A DNA stretch of 64,000 nucleotides from Pseudogracilibacillus auburnensis (GCF_003201975.1 NZ_QJJQ01000003.1:281198-345197); one strand, 5' to 3'; positions 24,303 through 32,401 are shown, counted from the first letter of the stretch. Notes: generated by a model from the letters alone, not told the origin. Translations and numbers: made by a program.

Positions 24303-24503
24303 ATGAGATTACAAGATATAGATATAAATCCTAAGACTAAAAGACTAGAAGTTGATATAATGGAAGAAAATAACTCGTTTGCCATTGTGGTGTGTGATGG
24401 TAAAGCTAGAATTGCGAAGCTTCCGAAGTATGGGGAGACGAAAATTATCACACACCAGGGGAAGGTGAAGAGAGTTAAGTGGGATGAGGGAGAAGAGTTT
24501 TAG
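24303..24503 (+). CDS. xtrA: XtrA-like phage protein
   Basis: A 66-residue protein (MRLQDIDINPKTKRLEVDI ... LPKYGETKIITHQGKVKRVKW) matching what I recall of XtrA of prophage PBSX, which also stands just upstream of the late-gene regulator. Its function is not known. Translation may be controlled by the hairpin at its start. Confidence 0.7.
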   Translation: MRLQDIDINPKTKRLEVDIMEENNSFAIVVCDGKARIAKLPKYGETKIITHQGKVKRVKWDEGEEF

Positions 24504-24505
24504 AA

Positions 24506-25057
24506 ATGAAACAAAAAAAGCTAGAAGAATTAATGAGAAATTCAAAGGATGCTTATAAGTATATGGGTAGTATTAAAAAAGAATATTTAGTAGGTAATAC
24601 GGTATTCGATGAAAGGGGGTTTGTTTTTAAAATCAAGATAAGTCATTCTTATGAAGATATAATTTATCTGCTTAATGAATTGAAAGGTCATAAAGAAACG
24701 CATGGATTTCTTACAAAAGTGTTTTTTAGCATTGTTATACCAATGTACGTTGCTTTATTTGCCATTATTGGCATAGCTATCGGTTCTATTATGACTTTTA
24801 TTAATGATTTATCTAGTAAAATGATAGATCTAAAAATAGAAAAAGAGGATTCAAATTTTGATGATGCAATTAATTTATTTATTCAAGGGAACTCGGATAT
24901 TATGAGAAAAATTGGATTTGAACTAATAGCAGTTTTGATTGTTTTATTGTTCATGCTTTTTATTAGACATATAGGTTACAGTAAACGAAATCAGTATTTA
25001 GCTTGGCTAATTAGCGCTAAAGAATTAAAGGAAAATGAAATCAAACTGAGAAAATAA
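24506..25057 (+). CDS. Two-span membrane protein between xtrA and arpU, unknown
   Basis: The 183-residue protein has a cytoplasmic N-terminal part (about 70 residues), a hydrophobic segment (VFFSIVIPMYVALFAIIGIAIGSI), an extracytoplasmic loop of about 45 residues, a second segment (FELIAVLIVLLFMLFI) and a basic tail. It starts 2 bases after xtrA. It is not a usual part of this regulatory module, so it is probably accessory cargo; a role in exclusion of other phages or membrane stress is possible but unproven. Confidence 0.65.
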   Translation: MKQKKLEELMRNSKDAYKYMGSIKKEYLVGNTVFDERGFVFKIKISHSYEDIIYLLNELKGHKETHGFLTKVFFSIVIPMYVALFAIIGIAIGSIMTFINDLSSKMIDLKIEKEDSNFDDAINLFIQGNSDIMRKIGFELIAVLIVLLFMLFIRHIGYSKRNQYLAWLISAKELKENEIKLRK

Positions 25058-25073
25058 GTCCTACCAGCTATCT

Positions 25074-25125
25074 GGAGGGCACTGAATGACGCAATAGCGT
25101 TGTTTGGTGCCCTTTTTATTTCTAT
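25074..25125 (+). terminator. Hairpin after the membrane protein gene
   Basis: GAGGGCAC and GTGCCCTTTTTATTT are paired around a loop containing a second small stem (ACGCAATAGCGT). It ends the early transcript before arpU. Confidence 0.65.
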
Positions 25126-25144
25126 TAAAGAAAGGATGATGATC

Positions 25145-25588
25145 ATGCAGCTAACATTTTTACCTGAGATCGATCAAGATGCAACAAAAAAGAATGTAGA
25201 GGAAGCATTGGAAAAATATCAGGTCATGTTGCTTATGGATCCGGAAGAGCATGAACCTAAAGTAACAGCATCATTCAGATTAGCACCAGCTGCACCAACT
25301 AATGAATTTCATTCAACAACTGAAGATGTTGCTCTTAAAAAAATCGACATCACAGAAAAAAGAAGAAACTATATTAATAGAATTAGAAAAGCTGTTAATC
25401 GGTTAAATTATCAAGAACGAACGATCATAATAAAACGTTACTTGAACAGAGATGATGTCTATGATTATGAAGTTTATAACGAATTGGGATTTAGCGAAAG
25501 AAAATATTATCGCATTAAATCACGAGCATTTTACAAGTTAGCATTTGCACTCAAAATAGAAGTCTATAAGGAGGGAGTAAAACAGTGA
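25145..25588 (+). CDS. ArpU-family late transcription regulator
   Basis: Sigma-factor-like regulator of phage late genes. In the 147-residue protein the C-terminal half (RRNYINRIRKAVNRLNYQERTIIIKRYLNRDDVYDYEVYNELGFSERKYYRIKSRAFYKLA) has the sigma region-4-like HTH pattern of ArpU/RinA proteins. ATG 25145 is preferred to upstream ATGs on spacing from AAAGAAAGG. It likely acts on the late promoter at about 26375-26431. Overlaps the next gene by 4 bases. Confidence 0.8.
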   Translation: MQLTFLPEIDQDATKKNVEEALEKYQVMLLMDPEEHEPKVTASFRLAPAAPTNEFHSTTEDVALKKIDITEKRRNYINRIRKAVNRLNYQERTIIIKRYLNRDDVYDYEVYNELGFSERKYYRIKSRAFYKLAFALKIEVYKEGVKQ

Positions 25589-26133
25589 ATTTTGTCAATC
25601 CAATTCGGGACCAGGATCGTATAGATGCTATGAAAAAATTTCTCAAAAGTAAATCTGAAAGAAATTATATTCTGTTTATGGTTGGCATAAATACAGGATT
25701 AAGAATTTCAGACATACTTCCACTTCGTGTGGGTGACGTTAATCGCAGACAATACTTTGTCATAACAGAAAAGAAAACGGATAAGCGTAAACACATCCAA
25801 ATGACACCACTCCTTCGAAGAGAACTTAAAAAATATGTAGAAGGGAAAGAAGATGATGAATACTTGTTTACAAGCAGGCAAGGAGTGAATAGACCGATTG
25901 GACGTAGCATGGCCTATAAAATACTTAGGGAAGCTGCAGAATACGTAGGACTTGATAGTATAGGCACACACACTCTTCGCAAAACATTCGGCTATCATTT
26001 TTACCAAAAGTATAAAGATGTTGTTATGCTTATGGAAATATTCAATCATACGGAAGAAAAAACAACTCTTAGATACATTGGAGTAACACAAGATGCTTTA
26101 GATCAAGCAATGGAAAGATTTAAAGGTCTATAA
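25585..26133 (+). CDS. Second tyrosine recombinase, short (XerD-like catalytic domain)
   Basis: The 182-residue protein consists of a catalytic domain only: Arg in TGLRISDILPL, HTLRKTFGYH (HxxR) and Tyr in LRYIGVTQ. It lacks an arm-binding domain. Such short integrases follow ArpU in many Firmicutes siphoviruses; a role in DNA resolution or late regulation has been proposed but is not settled. It is not near the att sites, so it is unlikely to integrate this phage. Confidence 0.85.
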   Translation: MNFVNPIRDQDRIDAMKKFLKSKSERNYILFMVGINTGLRISDILPLRVGDVNRRQYFVITEKKTDKRKHIQMTPLLRRELKKYVEGKEDDEYLFTSRQGVNRPIGRSMAYKILREAAEYVGLDSIGTHTLRKTFGYHFYQKYKDVVMLMEIFNHTEEKTTLRYIGVTQDALDQAMERFKGL

Positions 26134-26152
26134 TTAAATAATATTTTACTGA

Positions 26153-26177
26153 AAGCATCCAATTGGGTGCTTTTTTG
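26153..26177 (+). terminator. Terminator after the short recombinase gene
   Basis: AAGCATCC and GGGTGCTT form a stem with loop AATT, followed by TTTTTT. Confidence 0.8.
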
Positions 26178-26475
26178 TTTGCTAGTATTACAGAATTATC
26201 TATAAAAACAACGTATGTCACTTATTAGTTCTTCTTAAAAGACGAGTGTGTAACTCAAAAACAGGAAGTGGGATAAAGTGTTGGTGCAATAGAGATTGTG
26301 AAGGTTCTGCGAGGTACACACACTCCTACTTATAGGTAACTCATATAGGATAAATAAAGCAATGGTGAAATGATGGCAGACTTTTGGCAGGAAAATGGCA
26401 GGTAGTTTCATGGAATGTATGTAATTATAGTAGTATGAGAAAGTTTGAGTTTGACATAGCTTTTTCCCTCCTTTG
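26178..26475 (+). promoter_or_regulatory. Late-gene control region with GGCAG repeats and promoter
   Basis: No gene is seen in this gap. GGCAG occurs three times at exact 11-base steps (26375, 26386, 26397), directly upstream of a -10-like TATAGT (26426-26431) that lacks a consensus -35 (TAGTTT in its place). This is the pattern of an activator-dependent promoter; ArpU is the natural candidate. An inverted pair GTGTGTAACTC / GTACACACAC lies further left (about 26247-26322). Confidence 0.55.
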
Positions 26476-26514
26476 AACCACTCATCGTAAAATTGGCGAT
26501 GGGTGGTTTTATTT
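26476..26514 (+). terminator. Hairpin upstream of the lipoprotein gene
   Basis: AACCACTCATCG pairs with CGATGGGTGGTT and is followed by a short T-rich stretch. It would limit transcription entering the accessory block. Confidence 0.7.
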
Positions 26515-26551
26515 ACTATTTTGTCGTATTATGTCAAGAGGAGGGGATTGC

Positions 26552-27007
26552 GTGAAGAAAATATTATTATTATTATTAGTGTCAGGACTACTAGTGGTAT
26601 CAGGATGTAGTTCAACGAATGATACCGAATTGACAGCAGAGGAAATTGTTGAACAATTAAAAGAATCAGGTTTACCTATTGAAAATGAGATTATTTACAC
26701 AGAAGAGACAGACCCAAATGATTTATTGGGTAGACCAAATCAATATTCGAGCAAAGTGAATTTTGCAGATGATAGGATAGAACAATATGATGAAGAAACG
26801 GATCCTGTAGGGGGAACTGTGGAAGTGTTTGAAAGTAATAAAGATGCAAAAGAAAGACATGATTATATAGAATCTGTTAGCGAAGGAGTTGCTTTCTTGC
26901 AAGAATATATGTATTTAAATGGTAAAGTATTATTAAGAGTATCTTACGATTTAACACCTGAACAAGCAGAAGAATATAATACAAAACTAACAGAAATTAT
27001 TGATTAG
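26552..27007 (+). CDS. Phage-encoded lipoprotein 1
   Basis: GTG start after AGGAGGGG. The 151-residue product begins with a lipoprotein signal (KKILLLLLVSGLLVVSGC; lipobox VSGC at Cys 18-19) and continues as an acidic surface domain (about 130 residues). The type is seen as lysogenic cargo; some phage lipoproteins block superinfection at the cell surface. No family recognised. Followed by a terminator. Confidence 0.75.
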   Translation: MKKILLLLLVSGLLVVSGCSSTNDTELTAEEIVEQLKESGLPIENEIIYTEETDPNDLLGRPNQYSSKVNFADDRIEQYDEETDPVGGTVEVFESNKDAKERHDYIESVSEGVAFLQEYMYLNGKVLLRVSYDLTPEQAEEYNTKLTEIID

Positions 27008-27011
27008 AAAT

Positions 27012-27039
27012 ATTATAGACATCTCACATTGAGGTGTCT
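27012..27039 (+). terminator. Terminator after lipoprotein 1
   Basis: AGACATCTCA and TGAGGTGTCT flank a short loop and are followed by TTTTCT. Confidence 0.8.
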
Positions 27040-27163
27040 TTTTCTATGTAAAGGAGGCAATATTATAAAAGTGCTTATTAGAAAAACAATAAAACATAAG
27101 AATAATTTGAAAATATTTACCAACTCTAGCATAATTGATTTAAAAGTGTGGGGGTTGGTTGTG

Positions 27164-27799
27164 ATGAAGTTTGATTTATTAAAAAATGGTTGTGACTCTT
27201 TTAAAATTGCACATGAATTAATTAATCAATACCGCATTGGAGAAGAAATTCATGACTATCACTTGAAGGATATTGTTATATATATGAATCACGGAATTGA
27301 AATATTGATGAAGTATATATTGAGCAATAAAGATGAAGTGCTGTTGTTCAACAATATTGATAGATACGCTAAAGCCCGAAAGGAAATGAAAGATAAGGGT
27401 CACACAAGCGTCTTTAAGGCAGACTCAAAACTTCACACAATAAACTTAAATTCTGCAATAGAAAGAATAGAGCACATCCTTGATATAAAGATTGAACAAG
27501 AGTTAAAAAAACATATAGATGAATTGATAATTGTCAGAAACGAACTGATGCATTATACAACAGAACTTACTACAAGGGAAGCATTAAATTTAGTTGATGA
27601 TCTTGAAATTTGCTACGAGTTATCGTATGAATTTTTTGCAACAAACATTGGTAGAGACGTGTTTGAGTCATCGCTTGAATTTGCTCGGAGAAAAAGCTCA
27701 AGGTTTAATGACTACTTAGTTTATAGGCAAGAAGAGAGCGATAAAGCCGCAGATGCGGCAATTGATAGCTATGAAGCTGACAGGCACGAACAATATTAA
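27164..27799 (+). CDS. HEPN-like protein (possible RNase toxin or defence protein)
   Basis: The 211-residue, all-helical protein carries RNELMHY at about residue 128-134, which fits the R-x4-6-H signature of HEPN nucleases, with the preceding helix typical of that fold. The C-terminal part is acidic. ATG 27164 follows GGGGGT; longer in-frame readings reach 27029 without a better site. It lies between two lipoprotein genes in a block that interrupts the usual ArpU-to-HNH order, so it is probably cargo. HEPN proteins often act in toxin or anti-phage systems; that role here is inferred. Confidence 0.65.
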   Translation: MKFDLLKNGCDSFKIAHELINQYRIGEEIHDYHLKDIVIYMNHGIEILMKYILSNKDEVLLFNNIDRYAKARKEMKDKGHTSVFKADSKLHTINLNSAIERIEHILDIKIEQELKKHIDELIIVRNELMHYTTELTTREALNLVDDLEICYELSYEFFATNIGRDVFESSLEFARRKSSRFNDYLVYRQEESDKAADAAIDSYEADRHEQY

Positions 27800-27860
27800 A
27801 TTGCATTAATTTACCAACTATCCGATAATGTACATAACATATTATGGGGGTTGGGATGGA

Positions 27861-28328
27861 ATGAAAAAATACTTATTAATGTTTGCAGCACTATTATTAA
27901 TTACGGCTTGTGGAAACAAAGTCGCAACACTGGAAAAAGAAGGTAGTGCAGAAGAGCAACCGGAAGAAGAAAAGGAAGTTGAGGAAAATGAGTCAGATGA
28001 AGTTGAAGTGGAGGAAACGGATGACACTGTAGCGATCCATGCAAATATAGGCGAGGAGTTTGCTATAGATTCTAACCAGGTCGTTAAACAAATAGATGAG
28101 GCAGTTGCAGCAGATGATAAAAACCTTATAAATTATAAAATGATAGATGATTACCAAGAAAAATATATTGATAACATAATGAGCTTCACAGAAGAAGAAG
28201 AAAATCTATTTGTTCAAACAATGGTAATGATTGAAGTTATCGATGAATACTTCACTATTGAGAGCGAGAAGCGAGACTTTGAAATAGACATTAATAACTT
28301 CTATTACATTGTTGAAAATGGAGAGTAA
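27861..28328 (+). CDS. Phage-encoded lipoprotein 2
   Basis: The 155-residue product starts MKKYLLMFAALLLITACG (lipobox ITAC, Cys 17). A Glu-rich low-complexity stretch follows (about residues 27-55, Glu/Val/Asp), then an acidic domain. GGGGGTTGGGATGG precedes ATG 27861; an earlier in-frame start is less likely because it would put charges before the signal. A terminator follows. Confidence 0.75.
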   Translation: MKKYLLMFAALLLITACGNKVATLEKEGSAEEQPEEEKEVEENESDEVEVEETDDTVAIHANIGEEFAIDSNQVVKQIDEAVAADDKNLINYKMIDDYQEKYIDNIMSFTEEEENLFVQTMVMIEVIDEYFTIESEKRDFEIDINNFYYIVENGE

Positions 28329-28333
28329 TATTT

Positions 28334-28368
28334 AAGACACTTACTTAATTGTAGGTGTCTTTTTTATA
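28334..28368 (+). terminator. Terminator after lipoprotein 2
   Basis: AGACACTTAC and GTAGGTGTCT form a stem, followed by TTTTTTAT. Confidence 0.8.
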
Positions 28369-28395
28369 TACAAAAAATTAAAAGGAGATGGGAAC

Positions 28396-28643
28396 ATGGC
28401 AGACAATAAGTCTTGCGAAGTAATGGGGATAAGCCCAGCTTTAAAGGTGCAGAAGAAAAAAAGGGTGTACAACCGAAGCCTAAAAGTATTGGAACGCTAA
28501 CAGTGGACATTGATTGTTCAGATGCATTAAAAGGACTAAAAGCAGTTCAACGCGAAGCAAGGAAAGCAACTGCTGCACTGAAAGAGTTAGAAGTTAAACA
28601 AAACAATATGGGGCTTCCTATTAGAATGGAGGGTTCATCATGA
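28396..28643 (+). pseudogene. Small phage protein with a probable frameshift
   Basis: A strong AAAGGAG site precedes ATG 28396, but that frame (MADNKSCEVMG...) stops at 28500. An overlapping frame from 28413 continues LRSNGDKPSFKGAEEKKG ... ALKGLKAVQREARKATAALKELEVKQ to 28643 and has the even, charged composition of a real protein but no ribosome binding site. A one-base shift near 28408-28414 would join both. It may be a disabled gene, a sequencing error or recoding. The helical C-terminal part resembles small phage proteins near terminases. Confidence 0.55.
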
Positions 28644-28864
28644 TTAAATATAAACCAATAGAAATAAACTTATTCAAAATGTTTATAGAATCACTCTGGC
28701 TTTCCTTAATGATAATCTGTATACCAGGGAACATATTCTTATTGGTGATGACAGATTCAATAGGTAGAACTATACTGCATTCCTTATTGCTTATGTACTT
28801 TACATCCGTATTAACAATTAAAGCATTTGCTTGGAAGATTAAAAATGAAAAGCGGGGTAGTTAG
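28640..28864 (+). CDS. Two-span small membrane protein (74 residues)
   Basis: Two hydrophobic segments (MFIESLWLSLMIICIPGNIFLLVM and ILHSLLLMYFTSVLTIKAFAW) with a basic end. ATG overlaps the preceding stop. Function unknown. Confidence 0.6.
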   Translation: MIKYKPIEINLFKMFIESLWLSLMIICIPGNIFLLVMTDSIGRTILHSLLLMYFTSVLTIKAFAWKIKNEKRGS

Positions 28865-28867
28865 TCT

Positions 28868-29194
28868 ATGAATAACAAAGTCTACTGTAACGATGGATGC
28901 CAAAAAGATTTCTATATCACTGAATTAAAAACAGAAGGTATTGAAAAGTTACCTGGCAATGTAGAACGACATTATATCGAATGTCCTAATTGTGGCCAAC
29001 AATATACTTCATATTATTTAAATGACGATATGAAAAAGATTCAACAGGAAATAAGTGCGCTTAGAAAAAAGCTACCCGATTTGAAAGTAAAACAAAAGAA
29101 TAAATTAAATAAGTTATCACGAAGGCTACAGTTCATGAACAACAAGTTAAAGACAGAGATTGAACAAGGTGAAATTAATGCAGGTAAATCGTAA
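28868..29194 (+). CDS. Phage protein with zinc-binding head and coiled-coil tail (108 residues)
   Basis: N-terminal Cys residues (CNDGC ... CPNCGQQ) suggest zinc binding; residues about 55-105 form a Lys/Leu-rich coiled coil. Proteins of this form often stand before HNH genes in Bacillus phages. The 3' end overlaps the HNH gene by 17 bases. Confidence 0.65.
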   Translation: MNNKVYCNDGCQKDFYITELKTEGIEKLPGNVERHYIECPNCGQQYTSYYLNDDMKKIQQEISALRKKLPDLKVKQKNKLNKLSRRLQFMNNKLKTEIEQGEINAGKS

Positions 29195-29555
29195 TGAAAC
29201 GCCTAAACAAAAACCATTAAAACCTTGTAGAGAAATAGGCTGTAGAAATCTTACTAGAAAAACCTACTGTAAAATCCATGAAAAAAATAAAGGTGAAACA
29301 ATGAGGAACTATAACAAGTATGGAAGAGATCCTGTCGTTGATTCATTCTATAAGTCCAGAGCATGGCAACGGGTAAGAAGGCTAGCATATGAGAGGGACA
29401 ATGGTCTATGTCAACGTTGTAAGTCTAACGGTCACTTAGTCAAGGCGGATGTCGTGCATCACATTGTAGAGGTTAAGACTGATTGGGATCAACGATTAGA
29501 GTTAGACAATTTGGAATCTCTTTGTCACTCTTGTCACAACAAGGAACATAAATAG
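29178..29555 (+). CDS. HNH endonuclease of the packaging module
   Basis: The 125-residue protein has CQRC and CHSC zinc pairs and the nuclease core VVHHIVEV (His-His) with N of LDNLESLCHSCHNKEH. In cos-type phages an HNH protein next to TerS and TerL is needed for cutting cos DNA. An extra N-terminal Cys/His cluster (CREIGCRN ... CKIHE) suggests a second zinc site. ATG 29178 follows AAGGTG. Directly followed by a cos-like site. Confidence 0.88.
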   Translation: MQVNRNETPKQKPLKPCREIGCRNLTRKTYCKIHEKNKGETMRNYNKYGRDPVVDSFYKSRAWQRVRRLAYERDNGLCQRCKSNGHLVKADVVHHIVEVKTDWDQRLELDNLESLCHSCHNKEHK

Positions 29556-29611
29556 TACCCCCGGGGTAGAAAAATTTTAAATTTATTTTCCGTAGAGCGT
29601 CTGCCCCATAA
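29556..29611. other. Candidate cos site
   Basis: The GC-rich palindrome TACCCCCGGGGTA (29556-29568), rare in this AT-rich region, stands right after the HNH gene and before terS, followed by an AT-tract and GCGTCTGCCCC. The place fits cos sites of HK97-like Firmicutes phages. The cutting position is not known. Confidence 0.5.
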
Positions 29612-29660
29612 ACGCACACAAAAATCCGTTTATTAAAAGTTTTGAAAGGAGGTGTAATTG

Positions 29661-30215
29661 ATGAGTAGACGAGGAAGACCTAAACAACCACTTTCGGTTA
29701 TTCAAGGTAAAGGGAAATCAAATCATTTAACAAAAGAAGAAATTAAAAAACGTGAAGAACATGAAGTGTCAATGCGCGGGGATGTCGATAATATCATTGC
29801 CCCAAGTTATTTAACCATAAAGCAAAAAGAAGAATTTGACCTTCTAGCAGTTGAACTTGTGAAGTTAGATATATTTTCAAATTTAGATGTAGACAACCTT
29901 GCGAGATACATTGATTCACGAGACCAGTATATTAAAATAACACGTTCTTTGCGTGCGATGAAAACTACTGAAAAAGTGTTAGTAGAGACTGGTAAACTTG
30001 ATGAACATGGAAAAGAAATTTTAAAGGAAGTCACTATTGCAAACAAGTCATATGGAGATTTACAAAGAGTTAGAAACACCTTGTTTACTGAATGTAGAAG
30101 TGCAGCGGGTGATTTAGGTTTATCAATTACATCTCGTTTGTCGTTGGTTATTCCTAAGAAAGATGACAACAAACCTAAAACAGAAGCGGAACGCCGTTTT
30201 GGTGGTAGGCTATGA
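29661..30215 (+). CDS. terS: Terminase small subunit, P27 family
   Basis: Recognises phage DNA and regulates the large subunit. The 184-residue protein begins SRRGRPKQPLSVIQGKGKSNH, typical of P27 proteins, and has the helical core (DLLAVELVKLDIFSNLDVDNLARYI) and ending RLSLVIP. GGAGGTG stands before ATG 29661. Overlaps terL by 4 bases. Confidence 0.92.
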   Translation: MSRRGRPKQPLSVIQGKGKSNHLTKEEIKKREEHEVSMRGDVDNIIAPSYLTIKQKEEFDLLAVELVKLDIFSNLDVDNLARYIDSRDQYIKITRSLRAMKTTEKVLVETGKLDEHGKEILKEVTIANKSYGDLQRVRNTLFTECRSAAGDLGLSITSRLSLVIPKKDDNKPKTEAERRFGGRL

Positions 30216-31912
30216 CGTTGTTGGAAAGAGTTTTTGATTATTGCGAAGACATACTAAGTGGAAATATTAAGGCTGGAAAAAAACATATATGGTCAGTTAA
30301 ACGTTTTTTACGAGATTATGAGGATTGTCAGAATGATGACAGTTCTTTTTATTTTGACGAAAACGAACTTGAAGATTTTTATTGGTTCGCTCATGAATTT
30401 AGACACGTAGAAGGAATCATTGCTGGACAACAAGTAGAATTAGTTGATTTTCAGTTATTTTTAGCAGTTAACATTTTTTGTTTTAAGAAAAAAAGCAATG
30501 GCGCCAGGAAAATAAGAAAGGTTTATATACAACTGGGGAGAAAAAACGCTAAATCTCAATTTCTTGCTATTGTGTCAGCTTATATTACCTTTTTTGGAGA
30601 TGAGAAACATCGAGCGTTTATTGCTGGTTGGACACGTGACCAATCATCAGAAGTATATGAAGCTGTAAGAACAGGAATTCAATCAAGTGAATTACTAGAG
30701 GATAAGTGGAAAGAAGCTTATGGAAAAATAGAAATTTTAAGGAATAGATCTGTTATTATCCCGCTATCGAAAGAAGCTAGAAAAACAGGTGATGGGAAAA
30801 ACCCTTCTGTTGGTATTGTGGATGAATATCACGCACATGAAACTAGTGAGATATATGACGTACTTTCATCTGGTATGGTGGCACGTAAAGAACCTTTAAT
30901 GTTCGTCATTACGACCGCGGGGTTCAATCTATCATTACCGTGTTACAAGGAATATGAATATGTAAGTAAATTACTTGATCCAGATATGCCACAAGAGAAC
31001 GATGAATATTTTGCTATTATATGTGAATTAGATAAAGACGATGAAGGGAACCTTATCGATGATATTAAAGATGAATCAAATTGGATAAAGGCTAATCCTA
31101 TCGTTGCCACTTATGAAGAAGGTATAGAAGCAATTCGTTCAGAATTAAAAGTCGCTCTTGAACAACCAGAAAAAATGCGTACATTTTTAACAAAAAATAT
31201 GGATGTATGGATAGACTCAAAACCTAATGGATATATGAAAATGGGGAAGTGGAAAACAGCTATTATTACTCCAAGAGATGTTATTCCGCACCCTGTTTAC
31301 TTAGGACTTGATTTATCGAGTACAACAGATTTAACAAGCATAGGGAAGGTATTCCAACTTCCAGAAAGAAAATTCATTGTACAACAGCATTCTTTTATGC
31401 CAGAAGAAAAATTAATCGAAAGAATGAACACGGATAATGTCCGTTTTGACTTATGGGAAGACCAAGGGTATTTGACAACAACGCCAGGAAGTGTTGTAGA
31501 TTACAGCTATGTAGAGCAACATATTATAGACATGCGTGACGAGGGCTATAATATCGTTGAAATAGATTATGATAAATGGAACGCAACTCATTTAGTGCAG
31601 ATTTTAGAAAACTATGGTTTTACTATGGTAGAAATTCCGCAATATTTAAGATATTTATCATTTGCGACAAAGGAATTTAGAAGTGGAGTTTATAGAAAGA
31701 ATATAACGCATTTTGATGACCCTTTATTACATTGGGCTTTAAGTAACGCAGTAACAAAGATGGATGCTCAAGAGAACATAATGCTTGATAAAGAAAAATC
31801 TACGGAAAGAATAGATCCAGCTGCAGCGATTATAAATGCTTTAAGTAGAGCGATACATGGAGAAACTACACAAGATTTAAGCGGTCATTTCTTAAATAAT
31901 TGGGGATTGTAG
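30212..31912 (+). CDS. terL: Terminase large subunit
   Basis: ATPase motor and nuclease that fills the head. The 566-residue protein carries the Walker A-like QLGRKNAKSQ at about residue 109, the Walker B region SVGIVDEYHAHE at about 207, and in the C-terminal nuclease part the acidic LGLDLSSTTDLTS (Asp) and EIDYDKWNA. Order TerS-TerL-portal-protease-capsid is that of HK97-type phages. GTG/ATG start overlaps terS (ATGA). Confidence 0.95.
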   Translation: MTLLERVFDYCEDILSGNIKAGKKHIWSVKRFLRDYEDCQNDDSSFYFDENELEDFYWFAHEFRHVEGIIAGQQVELVDFQLFLAVNIFCFKKKSNGARKIRKVYIQLGRKNAKSQFLAIVSAYITFFGDEKHRAFIAGWTRDQSSEVYEAVRTGIQSSELLEDKWKEAYGKIEILRNRSVIIPLSKEARKTGDGKNPSVGIVDEYHAHETSEIYDVLSSGMVARKEPLMFVITTAGFNLSLPCYKEYEYVSKLLDPDMPQENDEYFAIICELDKDDEGNLIDDIKDESNWIKANPIVATYEEGIEAIRSELKVALEQPEKMRTFLTKNMDVWIDSKPNGYMKMGKWKTAIITPRDVIPHPVYLGLDLSSTTDLTSIGKVFQLPERKFIVQQHSFMPEEKLIERMNTDNVRFDLWEDQGYLTTTPGSVVDYSYVEQHIIDMRDEGYNIVEIDYDKWNATHLVQILENYGFTMVEIPQYLRYLSFATKEFRSGVYRKNITHFDDPLLHWALSNAVTKMDAQENIMLDKEKSTERIDPAAAIINALSRAIHGETTQDLSGHFLNNWGL

Positions 31913-31922
31913 GAGGGTAAAG

Positions 31923-32177
31923 ATGAAAATATTGCACATTAAAGTTAACGGTATTGTTAGTGATGATATTAAAAGCAAAATAAAAGAAAATGTAAAGGAA
32001 AACTTATCAGAGGGTTTGCTTATAACCGATGAAACATTAACTGTTGAAGTGTTAGAAGTTGATGATATAGGGGCGGAAATAATCAATATAGATAGTCATG
32101 TTATAGTGGAAAAAATTAACAAACAGGTAACCAAGCAACAAAAATCACATGAAGCTATTGAAAGGAACTTTCAATAA
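31923..32177 (+). CDS. Small phage protein, unknown (84 residues)
   Basis: Sits between terL and the portal gene; GGAGGG precedes the ATG. Lys/Glu/Ile-rich with alternating strand and helix. No family recognised. Confidence 0.6.
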   Translation: MKILHIKVNGIVSDDIKSKIKENVKENLSEGLLITDETLTVEVLEVDDIGAEIINIDSHVIVEKINKQVTKQQKSHEAIERNFQ

Positions 32178-32383
32178 TGGCTCAAACATTAAAACAATTC
32201 ATATTATCTTTTTTTACGACATTCTTCACCAAATGGTTGGAGGATTTTTTTATTTTTACAGGATTAGGTTTGATTATCGTGAATACGTACTTAATCAGTG
32301 TGGTAAATTTGAACGTTTTGGCAGGTAACTACTTAACTGGATTTGTTTTAATTGTTATAGGTGTCTTCCTTGCCAAGCGATAG
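32177..32383 (+). CDS. DUF1056-like small membrane protein (68 residues)
   Basis: Two hydrophobic segments (FFIFTGLGLIIVNTYLISVV and YLTGFVLIVIGVFLA). A protein of this type between terL and portal is common in lactic and Bacillus phages (DUF1056). The ATG overlaps the preceding stop. Function unknown. Confidence 0.65.
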   Translation: MAQTLKQFILSFFTTFFTKWLEDFFIFTGLGLIIVNTYLISVVNLNVLAGNYLTGFVLIVIGVFLAKR

Positions 32384-32401
32384 AAAGGGGGATGGTTAAG
32401 T

